A stretch of 64,000 nucleotides of DNA, from contig VNKQ01000016.1 in the NCBI GenBank assembly GCA_016508695.1, positions 124,001 to 188,000 of the forward strand. Reading direction: 5' to 3'. A program made the translations under genes and the position numbers. Shown in pieces: positions 12,267 through 23,478 of the stretch (position 1 is the stretch's first letter; the number at the start of each line of letters is the position of its first letter). Origin of the DNA: Hyphodiscus hymeniophilus. Its lineage: Eukaryota > Ascomycota > Leotiomycetes > Helotiales > Hyphodiscaceae. The notes beneath the pieces were generated by a model. It worked only from the letters and a program-made list of their open reading frames with translations, made no database searches and had not been told where the DNA came from.

Positions 12267-13352
12267 GTTATGGTTTGGGTAGAGGCTGTTTGTTAGAATG
12301 AAATTATGATGAGTAAATGCCATGCACGATACCCAAGAGCATTCTTCAGAATCACTCTAAAATCTGTGAAACGGGCGGCGGTGAGGAATTCGAGATATCA
12401 ACCCACTAACATCTCAGCGAAAGCGATCGTTGATATGAATATTACAAAGAGGAGCATTTGGTTGCAGTTCCCGATTTGATGCCCTAAAATACCTATTGAC
12501 GAACGGTAGCCGCTGCCCTCTCCTAAACAGGTAATACATTTCCAGAATGCGGCGTGCAACAAAAGCTCAAGCGCACTACGGATGAGAGAGAAAGTATGGC
12601 AAGCGTGAGGTCTATGATCGTAGCCGAGGTGGTTTCTTAATTCGGTAACACAAAAGTAAAATGCGACATGCAACAAAAGTTCGGCGGAGGGTGAAGTCGC
12701 GTGGTAACCGAGGCCATAGCCTAAATAGGAAATTCCGTTGTAAAATGCGACATGCAACAAAATATCCGAGCACAAGGCGGATGGAGTATTGGAGTAGGAA
12801 ATTACGCGTAAAGTCATTTCAAATCCCAGGTTATATCCTAAACAGGCAATTCAGCTGAAGGTACGATATGCAACAAAGGTTCGAGTCCAGGGCGGGGACG
12901 AAGAAGCGTCGGCAGGATTAGTTTCTTCGAGCGCTTGGTAGGTAGGCATGGCCATGTCCCAACTAGGCAATTATCGGTGTTGATTAGCGCGATTTATAAT
13001 TATTCCAACTTTGACTTGGGCCAAGCTGTGAGAGGTCACTTCAAGTGCGACGTGCAACAAAATCTTCTAGTAGCGGGTGTGAAGTGATATAAACTCAACT
13101 TTTCCCAATCTTGTCCGAAATCTTATACAAAAGGTTGAGAAGCTTGAGTGGGTTTGAAAGCAGTCCTTTAACGGAGGCTAGGTGTACTTGCACCCCTTCA
13201 CCTCATCGCCCACGCTGTGTATTTCCTACCTCATCATATGTCCAACTGATGCATCTTAGATGAATATACAAGTTCCCCTTTGGATACCTAAAAATTGGTT
13301 GCGCCATAGACCGCCGCCCACGCTCTCCCCTGAACTCCAAAAAGACATCAGC
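12267..13352. other. Intergenic between convergent genes, repeat-bearing
   Basis: Non-coding DNA carrying the degenerate tandem repeat described separately. A minus-strand open frame (12398-12817) translates the repeat into recurring LLLHVAFY segments and is not accepted as a gene. Confidence 0.5.
12548..13062 (+). repeat. Degenerate tandem repeat, five copies of a ~17-bp core
   Basis: The core TGCGACATGCAACAAAA recurs near 12548, 12661, 12745, 12862 and 13045 with C/T and G/A differences. Longer homology extends upstream of several copies (CCTAAAnAGGnAAT about 20-30 bases before the core). Spacing is 84 to 183 bases. Most differences between copies are transitions, as RIP would give. Confidence 0.75.
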
Positions 13353-14204
13353 TCACTCCACCTCATCCCCGTCGCCCTCATCCCGTTCCTCCTCAATCAA
13401 TCCCTTTTCACAGATGAGCTTATGGTGTTTCCAGTCCTTCTTTTGGTGTTCCCTTCCACAATACCGCTGGATCTTACAGGTAGCACAAGCCGTTAAATCC
13501 TTTCTCTTCCCACAACTGGTATATCCACACACCAAGGCACTCGCCTGCATCTGGCGCATTCCAGCAATCATGAGTGCATCCATGCCCTGGATCTGCCCTA
13601 CCAACCTATCGCTCGCATTTGAGATGGTTTTGACCCGGCTGTTTTTGTATGTCCTTTTCCAGCTCTGAAGCTTGGGGATAAGTTCGGCGAGTCGTGGGGC
13701 TGGGACGGTGATATGGTCGGAGTACAAAAGTATCGTGGATACGAATTGGAGAAGGGTTCCGAAATCCTCCTCGAATCCCGCTGGTGGGATGCCAGGCGGG
13801 GCAGTTCGAGGGACACCGCGCATCTTTGTTTCAACATCTGGGTCGAGAAGTTTGTCCACGACATCTTTAAACACTTTCTCATGCTTCGCAACTCGGATGC
13901 AGACATCTGGATTGGAACTGGCCAAGAAGTTGAGCAGGCAGAGAGCTGTCGAGAACCAGTATTGCGGCGATGATTGATCGTTCAAGATGGGGTCATCGCT
14001 AGATTGGTAGTCAAGTAAGGCTTTGAGATATTGGGAGGAGATTTGCGCTATCATTTGGGCTTGCTTCTCGCCCGATATGCGTTGGAGGAGCCCGACTTGA
14101 TTTCCTAGAGGAACGGGGAGTTCAGGGGCGAGGGAGGGGAATTTGAGAGCTACATAGCCAATTGAGTGGAGCGACATTCCTTGTGGAAAATTTGGGGGCG
14201 CCAT
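13353..14204 (-). CDS. MYND-type zinc-finger protein
   Basis: Single exon, 283 aa, ATG at 14204. The first ~225 residues are largely helical and match no family I can name. The C-terminal MYND finger (about 226-265) has the full C-x4-C...C-x2-C...C-x3-H/C pattern: CGYTSCGKRKDLTACATCK, then YCGREHQKKDWKHHKLIC. It is followed by an acidic tail (EEERDEGDGDEVE). MYND fingers mediate protein-protein contacts, often with PxLxP peptides; there is no SET domain here, so it is not a SMYD methyltransferase. Function is unknown. An ACGCGT (MluI box) lies 83 bases upstream. Confidence 0.85.
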   Translation of the reverse strand: MAPPNFPQGMSLHSIGYVALKFPSLAPELPVPLGNQVGLLQRISGEKQAQMIAQISSQYLKALLDYQSSDDPILNDQSSPQYWFSTALCLLNFLASSNPDVCIRVAKHEKVFKDVVDKLLDPDVETKMRGVPRTAPPGIPPAGFEEDFGTLLQFVSTILLYSDHITVPAPRLAELIPKLQSWKRTYKNSRVKTISNASDRLVGQIQGMDALMIAGMRQMQASALVCGYTSCGKRKDLTACATCKIQRYCGREHQKKDWKHHKLICEKGLIEEERDEGDGDEVE

Positions 14205-14537
14205 GGTCTGTGAATCGTGTCGTTATGTCGTGTTGAGAGTTTAAGGGGAGGTCGGAATGAAGTTGATTCGAGTCGCGGTGAATGAGACGCGTTGACGCGG
14301 TGGAAGTGCTTTCGCTAGCGCTTAGTCCATGCGTGAATTAGCGTGCAGCCCCTGAGAAAGAAGAGATACCCGACATTAAGACACAGTTGCTACCGAATGG
14401 ACAAACTCATCTTGAGTAAGTGCTCTGCTCGGAGAAGATGGGACTTTGATTATGATCAAGCTCTCATGAGACAAGACTGTGTCAATACGAGAATTGACCT
14501 CCCAGTGGCGTGCGGGATGGCGGTAGAGTTGATATTT
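14205..14537. other. Promoter region of the MYND gene
   Basis: Short gap between two minus-strand genes. ACGCGT at 14287-14292 matches the MCB (MBF) cell-cycle box; a single copy is weak evidence of regulation. Nothing else seen. Confidence 0.4.
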
Positions 14538-15758
14538 CTATACAGGTGGTTCAATATCTGCCCAGCCACTCTCTTTCAATATTTTCTGAACCATTAAACC
14601 TGCTTTCTTCAAGGCTGAGATATCGTCTTCTGACCAGTTCTTAGTGCTAGGGATATAGTGAACTGATATCAAGCCCATGACTTCGTCGCCTCGCAGCAAC
14701 GGTAGTAGCATCTGGGCTTTCACTTTGTACACAGACATTAAAGCTTTAGGTGGTGGGACCTTAGCGTTGATCGTATCTGACTGAATCAGAATACGTCTTG
14801 TCCTCTCCAACTCTTTCATAGTATCCACAGCTCGAATGTTGATAGCAGTACTTGTTCGTAATGAAGGCACACCAGGTGCCAAAGACTCCGCAGTCACTTG
14901 ATCCACATGACAATTGGAATTCGGTACATCCATTCGTATAGTCGTCCGACTTCCTCCAGTATTCAACCTCAGCGTATCCATCACACCATCCAACTTCTCC
15001 AACACCGCGTCCTTCCGCAGCAATCGGCCCCATCCATGAATCGGCGTTTCCACACCCGCCAGGCTCAAAGCCTTCCACAGCGTGACCACAATCGAGTCAA
15101 AAATTGGCTTCCCCATTTCCAGCTCCATTTCTTCCACTACCAAAGCTGCCGGTAAGTTCGTACACGGAATAACAATACATTCAGCATCAGGATGATCAGC
15201 TTCTCTGATCAACTCCCGTATCCGATTTAAACTCGTATTCGCAACCTCCGCATTCCGAGTTTCACCCAGCTTAGCATCCTTCAAAACTTCGATTCCACAG
15301 CTCTTGTAATATTTGTACAATTCTCCTACAGGCCCATCGCTGTACGGAGTCGCGAGTGCGATTTTCGTGAAGCCCCACTCTTTGAGGACCTCTACCTGAG
15401 CCAGCGAAGAAGTTGAAGCCGGGATCTTCCTGTTTGCCTCAATCGTATCTTTGATATGAATACCAGCCTCATATCCCTCTCCAGTCCATGATTCGGAAGT
15501 CCCGTTCCAGACTATGCAGTCGACGTACGCTTCGCTCAGGAGAGTGGCGCATTTCAGCATGATGTCTGGAGAGAACTGGGCCTGTCCTCCAAGATCCATG
15601 GTTCTAACTGAGATTCGAGAGTAGTGGGCTGTCACGAGGGGAAGTTGGGAGAGCATGGCGGTTGTAATCGTTTCAACGGCGACATTTGAGGAGGGCACGA
15701 TGAATCCGAGCTTCTTCAGGTCTTTGAGGGATTCGAGGTCGAAGAGTGATCTGGACAT
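14538..15758 (-). CDS. Asp/Glu-racemase-superfamily enzyme fused to a C-terminal GAF domain
   Basis: Single exon, 406 aa from the ATG at 15758 (the frame opens earlier only with TTG). Residues ~14-250 resemble the maleate isomerase / arylmalonate decarboxylase branch of the Asp/Glu/hydantoin racemase superfamily: GFIVPSSNVAVET near the N-terminus, CIVWNGTSESW at 81-91, and IVIPCTNLPA with the catalytic-type Cys199. At the position where racemases carry the first cysteine the protein has NGTS (Gly86), the arrangement known from arylmalonate decarboxylase, which works with one cysteine. Residues ~265-400 look like a GAF sensor domain (LERTRRILIQSDTINAKV..., LLPLLRGDEVMGLISVHY). This suggests a cytosolic enzyme acting on a dicarboxylate and controlled by a small ligand. 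Substrate unknown. Confidence 0.8.
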   Translation of the reverse strand: MSRSLFDLESLKDLKKLGFIVPSSNVAVETITTAMLSQLPLVTAHYSRISVRTMDLGGQAQFSPDIMLKCATLLSEAYVDCIVWNGTSESWTGEGYEAGIHIKDTIEANRKIPASTSSLAQVEVLKEWGFTKIALATPYSDGPVGELYKYYKSCGIEVLKDAKLGETRNAEVANTSLNRIRELIREADHPDAECIVIPCTNLPAALVVEEMELEMGKPIFDSIVVTLWKALSLAGVETPIHGWGRLLRKDAVLEKLDGVMDTLRLNTGGSRTTIRMDVPNSNCHVDQVTAESLAPGVPSLRTSTAINIRAVDTMKELERTRRILIQSDTINAKVPPPKALMSVYKVKAQMLLPLLRGDEVMGLISVHYIPSTKNWSEDDISALKKAGLMVQKILKESGWADIEPPV

Positions 15759-16277
15759 GTTTTCGATTCTCTTGGTCAAATCACGAAACTCAGATAACTG
15801 AATTACTCGGTTTATGGACCGGGAATGCTCTTTGCAGGGAAAACCGGTCTCGATATCTCAAGCGTGATCCTAAGGTATACAATCTGGTGGATGCTGGAGA
15901 TCCGGACGGGGTTGTAGCTCGAGGGGCTGGCAGCCCTTTCTAGAGGCCTCAGATATTGATCAAAAGTGGGGTTGGTTGTCGGAACTCCGTTTCTGTGGCA
16001 CTCTCCTTGGTTTCTTGCGAGTTTTATTAGTCAGGATACTCCTGTAACCTAGTTAAAGGAGAGTTACCTTGGCTGGTTCGGCGATCTTTTTTCGATATGT
16101 GCTAAATTTGCCCAAAGCTTCATTTCCCAGAGAACAAAATCCAATTGCCAAATCAATGTTCACAACGGATTTAATAAATTACGGCGGCTCTTCAAGTCGC
16201 TTTACATCACTCCCTGTGCTTCTCGCAAGTTCAATTATGAATATCAACGCACTGCTATTTCAACTACTGCTTAACAG
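15759..16277. other. Intergenic
   Basis: Promoter of the racemase-GAF gene and 3' side of the next minus-strand gene. Nothing else supported. Confidence 0.5.
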
Positions 16278-16796
16278 TCACCCTCTCCAAGCAACCATTT
16301 CCCTCTCAGTATCGTACAGACTCTCGGTAACATCATTGAATTTCTCACCATGATAATAAGTCACTACGAGCACCACATTTGCTTCCGGAACTTCGGCCTT
16401 TCGAACGTGGCTCAGCCACGGTTCCGTCAATTCAAGAGAATTTCGGATTGTCCCTCCACCCTCCACCCTTGAGGTAAAATTCACATACATATTCGGGTAA
16501 ATGTACAGGCACGACGGTTCGTCTCTTTCTCTTATGCGGTCTTGTATGGCTATCATGTTGTAAATGTTCCGGTCAATATCGTCGAGGTCATCTCCCCGGT
16601 TGATGTTGAACGGACGACTCCATTTATGCTGTATCCAGGCATGGGGTGGTCCTGTCTTGCTGCCTTGGTCATCTGTTTCTTGCATGATAGCTAAGTGAAA
16701 GAAGACAACCCTCAGTGGAACCTTCGTACCAACCGGACCAGCATCGTCGGAATTGGAAGGGCCTGCAGCGCTGTGATTTGGCATTGGATCAGCCAT
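16278..16796 (-). CDS. Hypothetical protein, 172 aa
   Basis: Not recognised. ATG at 16796 (an earlier in-frame start is TTG). No signal peptide or membrane segment. The first ~25 residues are Ser/Pro/Asp-rich and likely disordered; the rest looks like a small alpha/beta fold (VPLRVVFFHLAI ... ANVVLVVTYYH ... YDTEREMVAWRG). It has the same size and orientation as the next gene at 17586, and the two may be distant relatives (both have a strand, a D-x-Y/I-x-x-I helix, then strands), but I cannot show homology by eye. Confidence 0.55.
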   Translation of the reverse strand: MADPMPNHSAAGPSNSDDAGPVGTKVPLRVVFFHLAIMQETDDQGSKTGPPHAWIQHKWSRPFNINRGDDLDDIDRNIYNMIAIQDRIRERDEPSCLYIYPNMYVNFTSRVEGGGTIRNSLELTEPWLSHVRKAEVPEANVVLVVTYYHGEKFNDVTESLYDTEREMVAWRG

Positions 16797-17585
16797 TGTG
16801 GGTAACAAGATATATGTTCAAGGGCAACTCGAAGAACTTTTGCTGGTAAGGAGTAATGTGGAGTTCGAGTCGAGGTGAATTAAACAGAAGTTTTTCTTTA
16901 CAGCGACGCATGGCCTTTATAACTGTCTTTATCTTTATCATTTGCATCATTGGAGCAAGTCACGTGAGCACATATAGTATTGATAGTACGGACTAATGTG
17001 GAACTGGTTTTGACTCAAGTAACTCCATCCCGTCAGAAACAAACAATGACCATTGAGATCTGTGACCAGCAATTGCAATAACCCGGTGTCGAGACTCCTA
17101 CCACAAAAGGGTATGACCCATATCTAAAGTCAATCGACAAACAACTTGCGGGTAATAGATTGAGGACCAATCCTAGGTGTGATATCTCTCCGGCATTCCA
17201 AATCCTGGAAGATGCAATTTGACTCACAGAAGTACGGACAGTACTTGCAGCTGATAGCAATCTGAGAAAGATTTTGGGCACGATGTAGATATTTATTTAA
17301 ATTACCCGACATATTTTCTTGAATTCCAATATTGATATAGCTGAGTACTAATAAAACAGAAAGACCATGACCATGAAATGTAGGGCAAGAATACCAGATC
17401 ACAGAACCAGAATCGCGGCTGGATTGACATTTTCGACCTCATGGACTGCGGCAAGATTACTCGCTGTGACCAAATAAGAAGGACAGCATGTGCGGAGAAG
17501 CAATGCATAAGTATGACCAGTTCCAGATTCACATCCCGTCATACCGAACCCACAGTCAGTCCCTCCCTCTCTCAAAGAGCATCAA
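16797..17585. other. Intergenic
   Basis: No supported gene; short minus-strand frames at 17033-17532 lack ATG-based coding logic or domains. Confidence 0.5.
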
Positions 17586-18056
17586 TCAAGCCATGCTAAC
17601 AACAAACCAATCTTTCCAGCCCCGCTGCTTCATAAGGCCCAAGCACAATCTCAGCTCCTCGTCGTTTTGGACATCACTCACGATCTTGTCATCACCCTTC
17701 CCCCAACCTTGCTCCATTCCACCACTATACCAAACAACTTCCAAGCGCGGTGTATCCTTGCCAATGCCAGCGTCATGAACACTAAACAACTTCGCATCAC
17801 GCATGGCATGGATCTTGGTTATGACTTGCTGGTACGTATCAGAGAGCAGGACGGAGATGATCCCGGTTCGGCTGATGTGCAAATCGTGCATAGCATATTC
17901 TTCAAAGTTGACAAGAATAAGGTATTCGGTAGGATTCGAAGGCTTCGGGACGGCAAGAGATGGCAAAACGACGAACCCATTCTCGTTGTTGGCCGTGGGG
18001 GAACTGTCGCAAGTGAATTTTCGGCCACGGAATGGGAGATCGGAGGGGGCATCCAT
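17586..18056 (-). CDS. Hypothetical conserved-style protein, 156 aa
   Basis: Not recognised by name. ATG at 18056 (the frame is open to 18161 but only from TTG). A soluble alpha/beta protein: strand TEYLILVNFEEYAMHDL, then SDTYQQVITKIHAMRDA as an amphipathic helix, RLEVVWYSGG, and the end LCLGLMKQRGWKDWFVV. Segments of this kind recur in small filamentous-fungus proteins of unknown role, which is why I accept it over the opposite-strand frame at 17667-18164. No signal peptide. Confidence 0.6.
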   Translation of the reverse strand: MDAPSDLPFRGRKFTCDSSPTANNENGFVVLPSLAVPKPSNPTEYLILVNFEEYAMHDLHISRTGIISVLLSDTYQQVITKIHAMRDAKLFSVHDAGIGKDTPRLEVVWYSGGMEQGWGKGDDKIVSDVQNDEELRLCLGLMKQRGWKDWFVVSMA

Positions 18057-19182
18057 TGCGGTCAACTGATGTTGAGAGCGAATAGTGGATGTGGATTTTT
18101 GTTGGTTGGTCTGCTTTGGGATCTGGTCGGGTGCGTAAGATGGATTCTTTTGCGATTGCAATAGTCGATTCCTGGGCTCTCAATTGTGGGAAAAGTTGGA
18201 CTTATATAGCTACTAGGCATACTAGCTTCTTTGAGTGTGGCATCAAAACAAAGCATGCCTAAAGAGAAACTCCAAGTAACTGTAAGCATGCTCTAGTGAA
18301 ACATACAGGAGAGCCACCTTGCAAGCTTGCTTTCACAAGGAAATGGAAACTTGCTGCACTATCCCGCCTTTGAGCTGAATCTCACCAACTGCGAAGCACA
18401 GGGCTAGGAGTTGTGGAAGACAATGAAAATATTTGGTGCCTATTATCAAGACCGAATCACTTCATGCAGGCAAAGACGCGGAAAGCAAGTCTGTAGATTG
18501 CCAAAACGGCCATTCGCCATTTCCAGCGAGACTCTACCTGTACCCTCCATGAGCTAGTGTGCCCCTGCTACAGATACTTCTTTGTACCTAGAATGTACCG
18601 CGTTGGCAGTATGGTTTCCAAAGGAGGTAGCCAGCGTAACAAATGTTACGTGCTCTTCACCAGTCCGGCAATAAGGTGGACAAAAGAAAAGCAAATACAC
18701 GTGGACTTTTGATCGAAGACAGATACACATGGAAGAAAATGTACCCATGGATTGACTGCATAGTCAGAAACAAAAACAGAGATGGTGGCTATGACTTCTG
18801 AGCTAGAGCCCAGACTGATGATCCTACCTAGTCGCTCAAAGTTTTTGAACAATGTGAGATACGATGCTCTGATCCTCTACTGTAGAAGGACAATATCCGG
18901 GTCGTAGTCGTTGACAATCCCAGATGGATGAGGGACGGCTTGAGTAGATCCTAGGTCCATAGGAATGGGCCAAAAAGGTGAGCGAAGAATCCTAAGTGCG
19001 AAATCCAACTGGTATCTAAGAGCGTAGCAATGATGACGGGATGAGGTTGGGCAACTAGCCCGGTTGAAAGAACAGCTTTCTAATGACTACTTTTGATCAT
19101 TTGAAGACTAGTGGATATTTCCCCAATCTGATGTCAAGAACTACCTAAGATCCCAGCAATGAATTTACACTCATGACACTTC
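18057..19182. other. Intergenic, 1.1 kb
   Basis: No supported gene on either strand. Small minus-strand frames (18554-18852) have no domain. Confidence 0.5.
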
Positions 19183-20545
19183 TCAAGATACTTCCTCGAT
19201 CAACTTCCCACCCATGCTACTGGCGCCTTGCTTGACACCACCTTGGAAGATACCACTAATAGGGCTTTCCATCCATTCCTCAGGCACCCCAATGCGGTTT
19301 CCATCTTTGTTGCTGACCCATCGTACAAACAGGGGGTGAGGTTTATGTCCTTCAGTATCGGGAGTGGCTTCTCCACCGATGTTGTTCAGGTCTCTGCGGC
19401 GCGCGTTGGTCTTTGGTGCTTGCTTCTTCAGGAGTTTGTTGATGGTTTCCATCTATGTGAGGTATCAGCCGAAGTGTTTCAGACGTAGTTTTTCAATACA
19501 AACCTTCTCCTCCTCATTACGCTTCTCGCTGAGATTCTTTCTTCGGCGGGCCATTTCAGCACGCCTCATAGCATGTTCCTCGGGCGTGAAGTGCTTCTTG
19601 ACTTGAACCTCTGGACGGACATTAGAAATGATCATAAGTTGGTAGTGGATAGTACGTACCATCTGGAAGTGCCAAAAGGTGACCACTTCCACCCTCTTCC
19701 AATCGAGCACGTTGCCTCTTCGTCAATTTGTTGAGATCCGGAGTGGTAGCTCGACTTCCATCCATTGGAGTCTCATCATCGCTATCCAACTCCTCATCGT
19801 CATCCTCGGCTTCAACCTCAATCTCTTCCTCCTCACCTTCGGCATCTTCCTCATTGCCCGTCTGCATCCCCTCTTCTTCTTCGACCTCTTCGCCGAGGTC
19901 GCTATCCAGCTCGCTCAATTCCTCATCATCGTCATCACTTCCAAGCTGCACTTCCTTCTGCTCGACAGTCTTGTGGTCGACTTTGGTTGGCGGCTTTGCT
20001 GTGATGGTTTGCTTTCCTGACTGAGCCCTAGAGATCTTGATAACAGGAGGAGGTGGTGGAATGTCCATGTCAATATCACCCTCGGCATCTTCGTCGCCAA
20101 GTCCGTCTTCTTCAGCGTCAATGTCCTCGTCATCTTCCTCCTCAGCACTCTCACCTTCAACATCGTCGTCACCCACATCTTCCATTTCAGCATCTTCCTC
20201 TTCCTCGCTGTCTGAGTCAAGAACATAACTCTTTCGGACATTCCGCGGCCTCTTTCCCTCAAGAATCTCGCCACCAATAAACGGATCCCGGCTATTGACC
20301 GAGATTGATTGAGCGGCTGAGCTAGCACGTGTCGCCTCTCGGAGTTTGCTAGAAGATGTCTTTACTGTGAGACGCATTGATTGAGGGCTTCTGGATGTGG
20401 CTGGAGCTGGACCACGAGAAACTGTAGCGCTAGATGTATTATCGGATGCGGTGCGACGTGATCGCGACGTCCTAGGTTCATCAACATCAGCAATTGCCTC
20501 TGTCGCCTTTATAGCGGCTGATCGCTGGCTTCGGCGCGAGGACAT
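19183..20545 (-). CDS. IES2: INO80 chromatin-remodelling complex subunit Ies2 (PAPA-1 domain)
   Basis: Nuclear subunit that couples ATP hydrolysis to nucleosome sliding in the INO80 complex. Exons 20545-19660, 19610-19504 and 19452-19183 join to 420 aa. The N-terminal two thirds are low-complexity: Ser/Arg-rich at 1-90, then long Glu/Asp tracts at ~115-260. The PAPA-1/Ies2 domain starts at DLNKLTKRQRARL (~275) and continues after splicing with FTPEEHAMRRAEMARRRKNL and SEKRNEEEKMETINKLLKKQ. The end, LFVRWVSNKDGNRIGVPEEW, is the conserved Ies2 tail. Introns are 49 and 51 nt. The gene is divergent from PEX14. Confidence 0.92.
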
Positions 20546-21489
20546 CTCGCCAATGTGAGATCAGCGATGAGGAAATAACAGTTCGCGAGAGAGGAGGTGA
20601 AAGTGTGATATGCTGGCAGCAGTGCAGGAGGGTTGTATGTTCCTGGGGATGTGTTTGAGAGAAATGACAGGATGTTGTCCAAAGCGGAGCGGTTTGGGCT
20701 GCAAGGGCCATCGGGAGACACTGCCTCGATAAGACAGATGCGATAGAAATGGGGTAGAGTAGCCGCGTAGCGGCTATAGGGACGCGCCTCTTTCAGTAGA
20801 CGCCTCCCGATGAGATGATCTCTTTGTCCGGTGAAGTACAATGAATGTTGCTTGCTGTATCAAACAAAACCTGACAACCTCATTCAATTGTGAGACGTCA
20901 CATCTCCATTGAACCATTTTCATTTACCCAGCTGATCGAACGCAACCTTCCGGAACGCCAGATTGACACACGAAATCGAATCAACCTACTTGCTTGCTTT
21001 GGTTTGCCCTCGGTGTCCTATGAAATCCATACCTTCTCCTCCACCCTCAGAGTCGGTACTGAGCTTTCTCGTGCGCTTACTAGGTCGCTCGTTTCTTCCT
21101 GACATGCTTCTTTTGGTTCTTGGCGGCGGCAGCAGATTCGATGCTGCTTCCTCTGGAGTGTGCGTATGATGCCTGCAAAATGGTAGGGCAGGGTTGATAT
21201 TGGGTCTCCAAATGTCCAAAGGAGTTTGTATTACAAAACACTTGAAAGTTTGCAAGTTATTCGCGAATTAGACAAAAGCAGGCGGAGATCGAGAATTATA
21301 GATGATACTTGTGACCTCCAAAGCTGGGAATCATCGGTGAAGCGCGAAAGCAAATTCCGTTACAAGTTTGCTTACTAATCACCCCAGATTTGGGAGCCGA
21401 GGCTTGATTGAACGATTCGATCGCCAGTTAACAACAACCACTGAACAAATGCGCCAGACCATCTCTTATGAATAGCAACGGTTCTCACA
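20546..21489. other. Divergent promoter region between IES2 and PEX14
   Basis: No confident gene. A minus-strand frame (20986-21255) ends in a basic Ser/Arg-rich sequence after a possible 3' splice site, but has no ATG or visible first exon; see the rejected list. Confidence 0.45.
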
Positions 21490-22635
21490 ATGAGCGACTC
21501 AGGTGAGGCCGGAAAGAAGCCAGCTGTACCATCATGGCAGCTCAATTCGCAGTCTACAGCACCCAAGGACGCGGAACCGGCTCCCGAATCTCCCAGTCGA
21601 GAGACAGTGATCGAGCAAGCAAGGAAGTTCCTCGACGAGGACGAAGTGCGTAAGGCATCGACAGACAAGAAGATAGCGTTTCTAGAGGGCAAAGGCCTCA
21701 ATAGCGAAGAAATCACAGAACTACTGGGCGTGTCACGAAATCCAGAAGCCACAGCTCCTTCACACAGCGAAGATGCTGCCCCTTCACAAGTCAGTCCTGC
21801 TTGTTGTGCTACATTTGCCAGATTTGAGTGCTAATGTTCACCTCAGATTCAACAACCCGCTTCAAATCCGCCTACACAACCATCATATCCCTCACAACAA
21901 GCGCGCGATACGCCTCCCATAATAACCTACCCAGAATTCCTCACAACACCACCACATCCCACACCTCTCGTCACCAAATCTCGCCTCTTGACAACGCTTT
22001 ACATCTTTGGTGGACTTTCCGCCCTCTTATACGGTACCAACACCTACCTCGTCGAACCTATGCTCGCCTCCTTAACCACTTCCCGGCTATCCCTCGCGGA
22101 AACCACATCCGAAAACCTCCAAAAACTCATCGACAAACTCGAAGGCGTGGTATCCGAGATCCCAGCTGCGAAAAGTGGGAAATTGGAGGTGGATACAGTG
22201 GAGGATGAAGAAAGCGATGAGGATCCTACAGAGATGTTTCATCGAGATATCGGTGTTCAGACTTCACTGCCTGCTACGCCCTCGTTAAGCAGACCTGCCA
22301 GTCCGGCACCACCAGCTACACATCTTGATGACCAGACGTCGCGACTTGAGTCGCTGAATAAGTCAATATCAGGATTGACGGAGGATAGTACAGCTGAAGG
22401 ACATGTGACGAATGCTTTATCGACTACTGTCAGTGTCTTGAGGGAATATCTCGATGGATTGGCTTATGTGGCTCCGAGCTACGGATACGCAAATGCATAC
22501 AGTGGAATCAACGGAAGCGGTCCGAAGGACCTGGACGATGAGATCGGTAAGGTTAAAGCGAGTATTCGGGGCGTGAAGGGCGTCTTACTTAGTGCGAGGA
22601 GCTTTCCTGGAGGGGGTGGACTGAGAGCTAGGTGA
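21490..22635 (+). CDS. PEX14: Peroxin-14, peroxisomal import docking protein
   Basis: Docking and translocation component of the peroxisomal matrix-protein importer; binds the PTS1 receptor Pex5. Exons 21490-21789 and 21847-22635 (57-nt intron) join to 362 aa. The Pex14 N-terminal helical domain is at about 36-82 (SRETVIEQARKFLDEDEVRK, then KKIAFLEGKGLNSEEITELL). A Pro/Gln-rich linker (101-142) leads to one membrane segment at ~147-168 (LYIFGGLSALLYGTNTYLV). A helical region follows (TSENLQKLIDKLEGVV), then an acidic patch and Pro/Ala-rich tail. Length is typical for filamentous fungi. Confidence 0.92.
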
Positions 22636-23478
22636 TTGGTACCATGTTAATTCGAACTTAGGTTATGAAAGCCTCGGTGTGCTTCAATACCTAAAGATTG
22701 AGATGCACCTCTTAGAAAGCGCTGGACTTCTCCACTGCAGTCAAGATCACTGTTCTGGGTTCTCCATGCTTCAAGACGTCGTCATTACAAGAGCTCGGAG
22801 CATGAGCTGTTGGAATTGAGGGACCAAATGTACCCATCACTCTATAACTTGAAGTAGCAAGTGCTTGAACAAATTATGCCTCGTCCAAGAACTTTCAAGG
22901 ATTCAGTGCTTTGTATCTTACTCAAACCCCAATAAGCATGTGACCAAGCGGTCACAGCGTCTCAGCCTTGTGCTCGACTTCGTTCACTCTCCATCTTCGC
23001 CTTCTTTATTCATAACCCCGAGGTCGATGCAATCTAGTCTAGCGACGCTCTACAGTGTTTGATTGCCTATGCTCTGGATCTGGCTTGGCATCTATGAACT
23101 AAGTTTCGATGAGTCCATCATCACACAACTTCACTCGCCTCGATGCTTTCAATATTGGATGTTCTGACTTGTGCAGCTTGATTGTGGTTTTGAGTCCTGA
23201 AGGATGTTGTCTGTCTTTACCTTACTTGACCACAAAGCTTTGTGGTACAACTTCGATTATCTTGAATCCCTTCACTCCTCTTTGGTATTTTCCATTTGAA
23301 TATGTATCTGCGGATTTGTCGTTCTTTATAAAATACCCAAGTCTCTGATTTTATCCATGTACTGCAGCACAGCCTAGATGTTCTCCTGTCGTTTCTGAGA
23401 AATGAAATCAAACATCACTCTCCTTAAAAACTCTTAACCTTAACACTCCTCCACTCCATGCCCAATGCCCCAATCAAA
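22636..23478. other. Intergenic
   Basis: No supported gene; 3' regions of PEX14 and of the doubtful minus-strand gene. Confidence 0.5.

Noticed and set aside
12398..12817. 139-aa frame with recurring LLLHVAFY segments
   Set aside because: It is a translation of the degenerate DNA repeat; copies outside it are in other frames.
17667..18164. 165-aa plus-strand frame opposite the 17586-18056 gene
   Set aside because: The minus-strand protein has the better ATG and a fold-like pattern; only one is likely to be coding.
20986..21255. 89-aa minus-strand frame with a Ser/Arg-rich end between IES2 and PEX14
   Set aside because: Protein-like end and a possible acceptor site, but the frame begins with TTG and no first exon could be found.
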